From Diphasiastrum complanatum (taxonomy: Eukaryota; Streptophyta; Lycopodiopsida; Lycopodiales; Lycopodiaceae): a stretch of 64,000 nt of DNA. The notes beneath the pieces are model-generated. The model did no database searches and had not been told where the DNA came from. It saw only the letters and a list, made by a program, of their open reading frames with translations. Location: assembly GCA_029204225.1 (NCBI GenBank), contig CM055092.1:79506838-79570837 (forward strand). Direction: 5' to 3'. How positions within the stretch are numbered: position 1 is the stretch's first letter; each line of letters starts with the position of its first letter. The translations under genes were made by a program, and so were the position numbers. Positions 21,835 to 31,968 of this stretch are shown here, piece after piece.

Positions 21835-22847
21835 GTCTTTTGCAAACATTTGGGTAGAGGACGGTTGAAACTATACTTGATGAACAATTCCTCCCCAAAC
21901 CTGATAGATCTAGTGGCACAGAGCATTACAAAAGTGCCCTTTACACTCCTAGTAAAATATTCTTCTTTTCCATTGGTGCGTTCTTCAAAATCACAATTCG
22001 TTAATAGAGGGTGGCCAATGGACTGGTTATATATGCAGCAATGTTTCCATGCACATCTGGACGTCCATCAATGTATGTACGATTTGCCCTTGAGATGTTG
22101 CCTCCTTGCATGTGTTGCTCCTCTAAAGAATAAGCATTTGAATTCAAGCCATATACTTGCATCCTCCATTGGTGTCAACACAAAGCATGCCAATCACCCC
22201 AATTGTATTGAGGTCCTGCATATGGCATCAATGTCACAACACTATTTAAAGGGACCTCAATGCTACTCAATGCAAAAAGGCCCAAACCAGCCTCAGGAAA
22301 GTGTTCACTAGGCATGATCATGTACATTCGACCCCAATACGTAAATGGTATTCCCTTTAATGGTAATGGTGATTGGAGTGGCCAACACGAATATCTACTT
22401 CTAATAAAACTTTTTAATAATGGTTGCAAGCTAGGTGGAAGAGGAAGGTCAAACAAAGAACCTAGAATGTCTTTTGACACATCAACAATGCGTAGTAATT
22501 TGCAATTATCTTTCAAACTAGTCATAATACGTCCAAGACGTATTCTCTTTTTTAAAGGGGTGGTCAATTTGTGGAATCCACGTGGAGTATCGTGGAGGAC
22601 TCATGTGCAACATCTAGGATAGATGTGGTTGGGTGGTAAGAATGTTCTAGAGATTTGGAGACATGGATGAATCACAAGGCATTGATGAACTAATTATATC
22701 ATGCAAGGGGTCATCATCAACAAGAGCATCATCTAGGGCCAATGATGATCCAAAATCAATATTCATGTGATTTATTCTATCAATAATATTCTTGATCTCT
22801 CTTGCAACTCTTTTTCTTGAAACCAACTTATGGTCCTTCTTCTGCAA
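21835..22847 (-). pseudogene. SET-domain pseudogene
   Basis: The minus strand has an N-terminal piece (22847-22647, basic, K-R-V-A-R-E-I-K) and then a stretch from 22567 containing E-A-G-L-G-L-F-A-L and L-M-P-Y-A-G-P-Q-Y, the opening of a SET domain. After a TGA at 22175 the same frame gives Y-I-D-G-R-P-D-V-H-G-N-I-A-A-Y-I. After a frameshift near 22010 it gives N-C-D-F-E-E and A-T-R-S-I-R-F-G-E-E-L-F-I-K-Y, the SET core end. SET proteins methylate lysines, mostly on histones. The order of motifs is right, but stop and frameshift kill it. It lies between the two parts of the CACTA transposase, which suggests capture or nested insertion. The exact SET subfamily is not recognised. Confidence 0.6.
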
Positions 22848-22871
22848 AAGTTGGAAATGTTAGATGTATCA

Positions 22872-22874
<3 letters not shown>

Positions 22875-22946
<72 letters not shown>
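22875..22946. repeat. (TC)36 microsatellite
   Basis: 72 bases of uninterrupted TC. Open frames across it on the minus strand (Arg-Glu repeats) are artefacts. Confidence 0.95.
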
Positions 22947-22949
<3 letters not shown>

Positions 22950-22999
22950 CATGAAACATAAATTAATATATAACACAAACCGTAAACCAGTAGCATGAA

Positions 23000-23043
23000 A
23001 CACACACACAAACACACGCACACACACACACACACCCACCCAC
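23000..23043. repeat. Imperfect (CA)n microsatellite
   Basis: CA run with a few interruptions, 55 bp after the TC run. Confidence 0.9.
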
Positions 23044-23290
23044 ACCGACCCTAAACACACATGAAGAAAAAAACAGAGAGAACATTATAGAGTGCTAATC
23101 AAAACTCCCGAACCACACGATTATATCCTACTCCAGAATGTCACCACATGCTCCCTCCCTGCGGCGTTTGGGCATTTTTGTGGAACTCATCTTCCAACAA
23201 AAAACATTTGAACCACGCCTTTAATGGAAGAAAACAAGGGCTACACACCTTCCTAGAATTGGGAGTGTTGGTTACCTTTAACTCTTTCAT

Positions 23291-23292
<2 letters not shown>

Positions 23293-23360
<68 letters not shown>
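23293..23360. repeat. (TC)34 microsatellite
   Basis: 68 bases of uninterrupted TC. It is the second long TC run within 500 bp. Confidence 0.95.
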
Positions 23361-23362
<2 letters not shown>

Positions 23363-23401
23363 GTGAATGATTCTATTATGGGTGATTGAATATGGAAATC
23401 A

Positions 23402-23578
23402 AGATTAACTACATCTAATCATTTTATTTGGATTTTTTCTTTTAGAAGCAAGTGAGAGATTAACTTCATCTAATCATTCTATCTGGATTTTTCCTTTTAG
23501 AAGCAAGTGAAAGATTAACTTCATCTAAATATTCTATTTGGATTTTTCCTTTTAGAAGCAAGTGAGAGATTAACTTCA
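23402..23578. repeat. 55-bp tandem repeat, three copies plus a partial fourth
   Basis: Copies start at 23402, 23457 and 23512 with a partial at 23567. Each begins AGATTAACT and contains TTTTAGAAGCAAGTGA. Few differences between copies suggest a recent or homogenised array. Confidence 0.92.
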
Positions 23579-23653
23579 AAGTATCGTGGCACTCATCCTA
23601 TCACTCAATAATTATTGGCCAAACTATACTTGAAGTGTCATAAAGGTCAAAGA

Positions 23654-24430
23654 TTAAAGCATTTTCGAAAAACACTTTAAAGAGTTTACCTCTCGTACTC
23701 TTAAATTCTCTGTGTGCACTCCATTGGCCCAAATATGATCGTTAACAATCCTCCTTGTCCGAATCCTAAGGCCTTTGCATTGTGTGCATGTACATGGTAT
23801 CCTCTCATCATATTCTGGCTGAAACTGGTCCAATAATCCAATTGCAAATTGCACAAATTCTTTCAGTGTCATTCAAGTGAAAATTGACAAATTCTAACAT
23901 GTGACGTATTGTAACATGTGATAAAAATTGACAAAATAGTCTTTGTACATTTAGTGCATTTTCAACTTTCATTTGTGATGGAGTGGTGTCTTGGCTTTCC
24001 AAAGAGCAATATACTATATCCAAAGAGCAAATCGGATTACATCACTATTACAAATAAAAAAATTATGACATAAATCAATATACATACATGTGATGGATCA
24101 ATAGGCGGTCTACGTCGACTGATGGAAGAGCTTGAAGATGAACCAGTCAATAGTTGTTCATTGTACTTTAGTCTTGATTGCCCCTTTATTCTGTGATAGA
24201 GCTCAATTCATTTTTCTTTCTCTAAATCACGTGGAGGTATGATAATTTTCCTAGAATTCATAATTCCAATCAAATGTCATTGTAACAATAAATTTGCAAG
24301 AAAAATTATACACTCATATTCAAATAACAAATAAAGTGCAATTGATGTTAATATCAATAACAATATACCTGTTGTTGCGATCATGAGATGAATCGCTATC
24401 TGATGATGATGACATCGTTGATGACATATA
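23654..24430 (-). pseudogene. N-terminal exons of a CACTA transposase (transposase-associated domain)
   Basis: At 23872-23720 the minus strand reads I-P-C-T-C-T-Q-C-K-G and R-R-I-V-N-D-H-I-W-A-N-G, the C-x-C-x2-C ... H pattern of the transposase-associated domain that precedes TNP2. Farther upstream are pieces that look like earlier exons: one near 24260-24090 (I-P-P-R-D-L-E-K-E-K, one in-frame stop, I-E-L-Y-H-R-I-K-G-Q) and a Ser/Asp-rich start at 24427-24370 (M-S-S-T-M-S-S-S-S-D-S-D). Orientation and order agree with the core at 19.9-21.1 kb, so they may be one disrupted gene. Exon borders are not proven. Confidence 0.5.
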
Positions 24431-25529
24431 CACACTGTAGCCAGCTACTCTATACCACATCATAAGTAATCATTATGAGACCATATGTTCTGAACAAATA
24501 TAATAAAATTTGTTAAAGACATGCCAACATCTAATCCATGTATATTCTACTTATGCTTAATGTAAATCTAATATTCTAATAACATTGCTATCAAGAAAAT
24601 TGCTTGGGTGGGGCAACACATGATGAGCAATCAAAATGAGGTTCATACTGACAAATGCTAGACATCAGTAGATAGTGCGTGCAGGCCTATCTCAACTAAT
24701 TTAAAGACCACATAGCAGTCAATGTTCGAAGCTCTCAGTTAAACTCTTGTCTAAGATGAGTGATGATCTCAAGATAAATCTCTTTGGATTGGCCTAGTGT
24801 GCCATGGTATCTCATGACGAGCAATATGCATTCGCCCTTTCTATCTATGGTTGCTTTGTATGCAAGAAATCACACCATTGATCAACATCTTTATTACAAT
24901 GCTAAATGATATTTCAACTAATTACTATGATTTCATATAAGGTTATATAGGTCACACACCAATAGTTAAAAAGATTTATCATATAGGTCACATATCACTA
25001 AGGTCCTCAATATAACATAAATGCTTTTGATCATGAATCTAAATGACCCCATGCAACCATTTAAGAGGCCACATGACAAAAGCAAAAAAAAATTATTTGA
25101 CCATGTAATTATGTCATCAAATTATATCAAATCTATGACACCTAGATTATTAATAAACTAAATGGTTTATGACATCACCAATTTGACATAATATTATGTC
25201 ATAAAATCTTTAAAAACTTGTCAAATTACTTGTTTAATAATAATATGTACTATTTCTTATCTCATGATTTTGTCTTGTATGTCAAATCTCAAGAAAAATA
25301 AAATTTATAACAATATAAAACGAGTTTTAACAATTAAATACTACCATAATGATCTTTGAATTGATTTTTTTACATTCCATCATATTAAAAAAAAAATATT
25401 TTATGTAAAATCCTACAATAAAATATTCTCATAAAATCTAGAAAAGATTATGAGAATATTGAATGACATTTGAAGCATGCAAGCCCATGTGGGGGACCCT
25501 CTCACGTGCCAAGAGAGGGGGAAAAAAAT
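24431..25529. other. A/T-rich interval without a recognisable gene
   Basis: No coding signal or known repeat seen on either strand. The last 40 bp become G/C-richer and lead into the palindrome cluster at 25530. Confidence 0.5.
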
Positions 25530-25602
25530 GCGTGGAACATCCACGCGTGGATATCGCGTGGATTATCCACGCATGGATAACTTCTGCGTGGATAATCCAC
25601 GC
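25530..25602. repeat. Palindrome cluster GCGTGGATWATCCACGC, left group
   Basis: Three 17-bp copies: GCGTGGAACATCCACGC (25530-25546), GCGTGGATTATCCACGC (25556-25572) and GCGTGGATAATCCACGC (25586-25602), with half-sites between them. The group lies 344 bp upstream of the three-exon transposon-type gene. It resembles the subterminal binding-site arrays of CACTA elements in kind, though the motif itself is not one I know. Confidence 0.85.
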
Positions 25603-25945
25603 AAAACTTGAATGCCAATAAAATGGCATTTTCGCGAGCATTCTTGCTCCTCTTCTTTTGTTTTCAAGTTTTATAGGTTTTCTAATCTAGTGTTTAGTGC
25701 CCTTGCTTGCTATTGCTCTTCTAAGGTATATAGATCTTGCTTGCTTGCTTGTTTGCTTTTGGTTGCTCTTCATTGCTAGTGATCTTGCTCTTGCTTTTGC
25801 TTGATCTATTGATCTTCTTTGTTCTTGCTTACTATTAATCTATTGCTTTCTATTCATTGCTTACTCTTCTAATCTAAAAGTCTTCAATACTCTTTCACTC
25901 CCATTCTCCACTACTTTCTAACTTTTAAAGTTTTTCTTTGATACA

Positions 25946-27072
25946 ATGTCTTCAAGTGATAGGTCAAGTGGAAGGTTAAGTGGGAGACCATCTAGGAGAA
26001 GAGCTCGTGAGGAGCCCGAAGAATATAATCAAGAGTGGTTTGAGAATCTATCTCCTCAACAAAGAGATAGAATCAAAAATCTTGTGTTATCTTCTTCGGG
26101 TGAATCATCCGAGAGAAGAGCTTTCGAAGATGCCCCTTCCAACGAATCGTGTAGTGTGTATTATGATCTTAATCCACGTGGTGGAGTTATAAAAAATACA
26201 CGTGGCAATGTAGTTCATGCCCGTTTGCATGATTTAGTTGCTTTATATTTTGGTAAAGATTACAAGATCGATTGGTCCTCCCAATCGCTTGAAGACAAAA
26301 ATAAAATAATAGAGACTTTGTATTCTGAATTCCCTCAATCCAATGCTTTTAGTAGGACTTGGGCCTTGAATACAATGTGCCTTTGGATTCGAAACAAAAG
26401 GCAATTGATGAGAAGAGCCGTGAGGAATCCCAAGAATCCCACAAAGCCTGGATGGTGCTCCAAAAGGGATTGGAAGAAGGTGAAAGAGGAATTATTGCAA
26501 AACAATCCCCAAAAGTATGAACAACAACGTAGGGCCGCTGCCGAGAAGATTTTAGAACATGGCCAAAGTCATTTGGGATCGGGAGGAAGGGGCAATCTAG
26601 AGGCCCAATTTGTAAGTGCAATATTTTTTAATATGATTCTATTTTTGTAGTGAGATTGTTAATGTTTTTTATTGCTAAACTACATTGTATTGCTAAACTA
26701 TGTTTTTTTGTTGAATGTAGCTTAGTGATTTTGGAAGACACATGACCGTCGCGGAGTACACGCAAGGTTACGATCATGGATATGTCGGCCTTAAGGCTTT
26801 TATGGAATCCCATGGATTGTTTCCAATCGTAAACTCTTAACCTTTATTGTTTTGTGATTGTTTACTTTGTGGTTTACAAGTAAGTTTAATCTCAATTTAA
26901 TTAAATCTTTGATTCTATTTTGTAGAGAGGCTCTACAACTTCAAGTGTTCGTGATGTGAAAGAAAATGTGGAAGAGTACGTGAATGAAAGCGAAGGGGAG
27001 TTTGAAGATGTGGACACCAACATACACCTACAAGATGAAGGAGACGAGGAGAGAAGAAGTGATGATGAGTAG
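25946..27072 (+). CDS. Plant transposase-type protein (Transposase_24-like, CACTA-associated), three exons
   Basis: Exon 1 is 25946-26611, exon 2 is 26721-26828, exon 3 is 26926-27072. Both introns are GT-AG, all three junctions are phase 0, and the joined frame gives 306 residues without a stop. The N terminus is Ser/Arg-rich. The middle (about residues 68-190: L-N-P-R-G-G, V-H-A-R-L-H-D-L, then W-A-L-N-T-M-C-L-W-I-R-N-K and K-R-D-W-K-K-V-K-E-E-L) resembles the plant Ptta/En/Spm transposase family, accessory proteins of CACTA-type elements. Exon 2 continues this with D-F-G-R-H-M-T-V-A-E-Y; exon 3 is an acidic tail. Palindrome clusters flank the gene on both sides. It could supply a DNA-binding function for those sites, which is inference. 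This is the cleanest transposon gene in the window. Confidence 0.7.
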
Positions 27073-27868
27073 AGGTTTTTAAATTAAATGTAAGGCCTTG
27101 TAGAAGGCAATGTAGGAAGAGAGAATTTATTCTCTCATCAATGTACTTGTTTTTAAATCAATCAATATAATGTTTTGGCATCACATCATTCTTGCAAAAA
27201 TTTTGAATGCATATATTTTTAATCCATGAATGCAAATGTATAGTCTATTGAATGCACATCTATTGATTGCAAATGTATCTATTGATGTATTCAATGCAAT
27301 GTGTAGTCTATTTAATGCACATCTATGCAATGCAAATGTATTCATTGATGAATTCAATGCAATGTATCTATTTTAGCACATGATTTGCATGCTAGAATGC
27401 ACAATAAAAAGTAATGGAAAGCACAATGGAAAGTAATGGAAATAGATAACACATTAAGTTATCAACTAAATATCAAATGAATCAAAATAAATGTGAATTT
27501 ACCTTTACTATTTACCTTTACTATTGTATCTCCATTGTTTTGCAATCTTTGTTTTTCCTTTTGCATGCACTTGATCTTTGAATCCTTTGCAATGAAAGCT
27601 CATTTTTCATATCCAAACCTACATCACAAACAAAAAAGATCTTAAATCTTATGATCACAAAACACATACTATTAACATCCATCAATGAACTAAAAATCCT
27701 AAACACTATCAGTCTCCTCACTCACATTCATCCTCATCTCATTCTCACTCCCATCTATACTCTCTTTTTCTCTCTCACACACAATACAAAAATAGAAAGT
27801 CACCTCTATTTTCGGAGCGAACCACATTTTGGTTCGCGCCAAATGTTTAGTTTTGGACAAAAAATTTT
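27073..27868. other. 3' flank of the transposon-type gene, no further gene
   Basis: Possible polyadenylation context CAATATAATG near 27160. Imperfectly repeated TGCAAATGTAT and ATTCAATGCAATG units lie between 27225 and 27370. A short hairpin (GCGAACCA at 27817 facing TGGTTCGC at 27830) lies just before the second palindrome group. No coding signal. Confidence 0.45.
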
Positions 27869-28330
27869 GCGTGCCACGCAAATTCCAGAAACCTTTTCGC
27901 GTGGATACCGCGTGGATATAAAAAAAAAATTATCCACGCGGTATCCAGGGCCTCAACTCTCTGGATTTTGCGTGGATAATCCACGCGTGGATAATTATCC
28001 ACGCAATATCCACGCAAAAGCCGAGCCTTTTTTATTTTATTTTTACTATGGCGTGGATTATCCACGCGAAATTAGAATTCCTATCTCCGGCTCCGGGTGT
28101 CGAAGGTTTGCCCGGCTGCCGGTAGTCGGACTTGCGTGGATAATCCACGCATTTTGAATTTCACGACGTCCAACCGATCTGCTGCCGAAAAAGACATTTG
28201 CGTGGAACATCCACGCATGGATAATCCACGTGCTTGTATCCACGCGTATATCCATGCCAATCCACGACTATATCCACGCGAATTTTTTTTTGCCCGCACG
28301 TCCTCCTTTGTATTGTGCGTGGATATTTGC
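27869..28330. repeat. Palindrome cluster GCGTGGATWATCCACGC, right group
   Basis: Full copies lie at 27970-27986, 28051-28067, 28134-28150 and 28200-28216 (the AAC variant again), plus a 20-bp version at 27985-28004 and many half-sites CCACGC or GCGTGG. A perfect 17-bp stem (27902-27918 with 27931-27947) encloses a 12-nt loop of mostly A. Density falls off after 28330. The group mirrors the one at 25.53 kb on the other side of the gene. Confidence 0.85.
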
Positions 28331-28422
28331 TATATGTGTTCTTGTGAAAGAGATGTGGCAATTACCTCGGCAATTCCTTGGTTGAGAGCCCTTCTGTAAC
28401 TTCTAATCTTTAAATCGCAAGT

Positions 28423-29869
28423 TCTCCTTCTCAACATGTGAAGGATCTAAATACAATGGTGGACAAGATTGTATCTGATGTTGATGCGACTGATAAAGAG
28501 TTGCATATCAGACTCCCCAATTATCCGAAGGACACATTCTTTGATTCTAAAAGATACATTGATTTTGTATGTATATAGCCAAATAAATAGACGATCTCGA
28601 AGGAGAGTTTTTATTTTGTATAGATGATTTTTATTTTAAAATACATATCAAAGACCAGCATTGTAAGAAGCTAAAGGAGAAGACCTCCCATATTTCTGAT
28701 ATAGTTGTTGAAGTCGGGTGTGTATATTATGTACATAAATACACATATGCCATTCACCAAGGAGATTTGTGTTGTATCTCCATTTTTTAGGCATCTGTTG
28801 CATAAAGAGAGAAAAGTCAGAAGGCTCTTTAGGCACACAAGCAAGGAGACAACAATATTCATCATTCCATACTGTGCAAAGTAAGATAATTTTATTTTGT
28901 AAGATTTGTTCTTTGTGAGATTTGTTTTTTAGAAACTCTCATAGATTCTAGTCGTTCATTGCTTGTCATTTGCTAGCAAACAATGGAGCGTGCACGTAAT
29001 ATCTTTAAAAGTAGATTCTACTAGAAGCTGCACACTTGTGTGCATATAAATGAATTCTTTGAATGCCACCCATTCCATTGTTAGCTCTATGTACAAAAGA
29101 ATGGAGGAGTTATTGCCCAAGACCAATGGGCTGATTGTAAATACCAACATGGAAATTGTTGATGCAAAGGTAAAAGGATCTTTTCACGTTTTTTATCTAT
29201 ATTATGGCATGGAACTTAAAATTATATTGAATTATGATTTAACAATTTTTCACTGTAATCTTTCAATCTTCGCAACAAGACGATGCTTTCAGTGTGGATG
29301 GTTTTCCATTTAGAATGTTAAATCATTCTTGGATTGCTATATGCTGCAAACTCCAAATGCTAATATACGTGAGGTAAATTTCTCAACTTCCAATATCCTG
29401 ATGATATCATTTAACTTTGTGTAATTATATATTTTTTGACATTGGCTAATACATACACTCGAATTTTTAAATTGTAATTCCAATGTCCTGAAGTATCAAC
29501 AAATGCTATTCATCAGTTCTGACACGAAATGTTGCAGATCCTACTATCCTCTACAAGGCCCTACAAGCATGAAGGTGTCGCGGATGAAGCTGCCCCAGAG
29601 GTGGATAGTAAGGTTGTAGTGCTTGAGGATCAAAATGTAAATATAAAAATACAGATATAGATGTATAGAAAAATATCATCACATGATGATGCATAGAATA
29701 GATAGGCAAACATAAAGTGGGCTATTATTGAAAGCCACGAATTTTTATTTCAATTTTAAGAACAATGTACATTTTTCAATATACTGAATACTATTTGTTC
29801 AATGAAATCTTGAAGTCATTTGAGAAAGTTTTGTATTGATTTTTTTGAAAGGTACATTGTTGCACGTCT
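28423..29869 (+). pseudogene. Unidentified exon-like pieces on the plus strand
   Basis: Protein-like stretches with splice-like edges: 28423-28566 (K-D-L-N-T-M-V-D-K-I-V-S-D, donor GTATGT), one ending at 29168 (K-R-M-E-E-L-L-P-K, donor GTAAAA) and 29538-29636 (acceptor CAG, donor GTAAAT, 33 codons). A last piece begins at 29852 after TTTTTTTGAAAG. Copia element D has split that piece: removing D joins L-L-H-V to Y-H-P-N-V-Y-V-V-C-H-M-I-E on the far side. I recognise no domain. It may be a host gene or a transposon-captured gene. Intervals between the pieces hold nothing else that I can see. Confidence 0.35.
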
Positions 29870-30571
29870 TGTGAAGAATTGCCAAAAATTGGCAAATCTA
29901 GCTTGATCAAAGACCATGTAGAACATTGTAAATATTGTGTATAATTGGGTTCCACACATGTAAGGCCAAGATGCCATGTGGAAACCCACTCCTAATATAG
30001 GTTAGGTCAAGTCAAGAGAGTTGGTCATGTCTATTTGGTGGTCATCCCTACTTTATAGGACCTACACCTAAGTTTAAGGTGAGAATTTGACCAACTAGCT
30101 ACCTACCAAGCATAACTCTAGGAAATAGACTAGGGTTTTATTCTAGGTCAAGGAGAGTGAGTTAACTTCCTTATTACATGCTGGAAATCCACCTAACTTC
30201 AAGAAGGAAGTCGAATTTGCTATGTATTCCCTCTCTCTATAGTGAGAAGATAGAAACTTTTTGGAGCCTCAAGGAGAAACTCGAGTTTCCTCTCATTGTA
30301 TGGTGATTACTCTTGATTTCCAATGAAACCCAGCTTTGGCACTTTGTAAACACTGTCTACATGTCGTACTAAAGCCTTATTTCCACACGTGTGGAGTTGG
30401 ATTATACTATTTGATCAATGCTTTGCTTGTCTCTACTTGTTTCCTATCAAGCTGCTAAACTAGATCTCGTTTTCTGATGACTAGTTTCTGATAGATTGTT
30501 TAACAAGCATACAATCACATTGTGGATCATTCAAAGATCCATTTATGGTCCTTAGTACTGTACTTTTCACA
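29870..30571 (+). repeat. 5' LTR of copia element D
   Basis: 702 bp, TGTGAA ... TTCACA. The end is fixed by the PBS at 30572 and by identity of its last 200 bp to 31767-31963, with only a few differences. Confidence 0.75.
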
Positions 30572-30584
30572 TGGTATCAGAGCC
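30572..30584 (+). other. Primer binding site of copia D
   Basis: TGGTATCAGAGCC, initiator tRNA-Met type, with no spacer to the LTR. Confidence 0.9.
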
Positions 30585-31376
30585 AAGTAGAAGAGCATAA
30601 GCCATTGATCTAATGCAAATCCATTTTTAGCAAGTTTTGGTGCTAAAAGCTAGTGTTGAGAGGGCAAGCTAGAATCTTGATTTTGGTGAGGAGATTTGAT
30701 CCCAAACTTGGTAGGGGTCCAAATCCGTACTGTCCACATGTGTGGGCACCTCTGAACCTGCATTTAATGCATGGTATTCATTTCATCCAAAAAAATTCAA
30801 TTTGTGAGCTGTTGGTGTAATTTTTGGTGGAGATCCTAGAATAATCTACCAAGATCATTTGCCATTGATTAGATTTGAATTTGTTTCATGGAATCTAATT
30901 AATCTAGGCTGAGTTCAAGTCCTATTAAGGTTAAAAACAAGTCTTGAAAGTACACCAAGAAGGAAGAAAGAGATGAAGTCATTTTTTTGTCCAAAAATAG
31001 CCAAAATTGGCAAGATTTGATTGTAAGTAGATTTCACATCATCTTATCTTCATTCCAACTTTGTGAGGGAGTGCTAGAACTGAGATTATAAGTCCATTTG
31101 TTGGACTAGAAATCTAATTTGAGTGAAAAACTACAAGAGAGAGACCTTAGTGAGTTTCTAGAGACAATCAAATCCATTTCTTGGCAAGATTTGTTTGAAA
31201 GTAGTTTTCACTTCATCTTATCTTCATTCCAGCTTTGTGAGGGAGTGATAGAACTGTGATTATAAGTCCATTTGTTGGATTAGAGATCAAATTTGAGTGA
31301 AACACTACAAGTGTGAGACTTTTGTGAGTGTCAAGTCAATCAAATCTATTTCGTGTTTGTAGAAGTCACTAGTAAG

Positions 31377-31766
31377 ATGGGATCTGCTGGTGCATACCTT
31401 CTAGAAGCTAGTGAGAGGTTGAATTCTACAAATTATGCTATTTGGAAGGTTAGGATGGAGTCACTCTTGGTGCTCCAAGACCTTTATGAGTTCTTGATTG
31501 AAGATGAAGATGAACCTCTAGGTGCACAGGAGTTAGCTAGATACAAGAAGAGATCTAGGCTTGCACTTCATTGTGTGAAGATGAATGTGAGCAATGATTT
31601 GTTGAGAGAAGTATCAGCTTGTACTAGTGCTAAAGATGCTTGAGAGTCTTTAAAATCAATCTATGAGTCTAGCAACACTTCTAGAGTTCTTATGCTTAGA
31701 AATCAAATTTTGCAAAGCATGAGGAGAAGTGAGGAGAGTGCACAAGATTATGTACTCAGAATCAAG
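31377..31766 (+). pseudogene. Copia D gag fragment fused to the 3' LTR
   Basis: The ATG at 31377 starts M-G-S-A-G-A-Y-L-L-E and continues with L-N-S-T-N-Y-A-I-W-K-V-R-M-E, the usual gag entry, then Y-K-K-R-S-R-L-A-L-H-C. A TGA at 31641 interrupts A-K-D-A-*-E-S-L (family: A-W-E-S-L, so Trp to stop). The frame goes on to S-A-Q-D-Y-V-L-R-I-K and then runs straight into LTR sequence at about 31767. About 60% of gag and all of pol are gone. The leader from 30585 to 31376 contains two similar 150-bp blocks (near 30980-31120 and 31140-31300). Confidence 0.8.
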
Positions 31767-31963
31767 TCTTATTTCCACACGTGTGGAGTTGGATTATACT
31801 ATTTGATCAATGCTTTGATTGTCTCTACTTGTTTCCTATCAAGCTGCTAAACTAGATCTTGTTTTCTGATGACTAGTTTCTGATAGATTGTTTAACAAGC
31901 ATACAATCACCTTGTGGATCATTCAAAGATCCATTTATGGTCCTTAGTACTGTACTTTTCACA
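31767..31963 (+). repeat. Truncated 3' LTR of copia D
   Basis: Matches about 30368-30571 of the 5' LTR. The first 500 bp of this LTR are lost together with pol. Confidence 0.85.
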
Positions 31964-31968
31964 TGTCT

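Larger units (their letters stand above)
29870..31963 (+). mobile_element. Copia element D, internally deleted, with target duplication
   Basis: The 5' LTR starts TGTGAA at 29870 and the element ends TTCACA at 31963, an inverted terminal match. The flanks are CGTCT (29865-29869) and TGTCT (31964-31968), a 5-bp target duplication with one C-T difference. Between the ends lie one full LTR, a PBS directly adjacent to it, a leader, part of gag, and then the last 197 bp of the 3' LTR. Protease, integrase, RT and RNase H are missing, so the copy depends on others. Confidence 0.8.

Noticed and set aside
22772-23366. Open frames rich in Arg-Glu and Ser-Leu repeats
   Set aside because: They are translations of TC/GA microsatellites, present on both strands.
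29869-29942. Cys/His zinc-finger-like peptide on the plus strand
   Set aside because: It lies mostly inside the copia D 5' LTR once the LTR start at 29870 and its target duplication are recognised.
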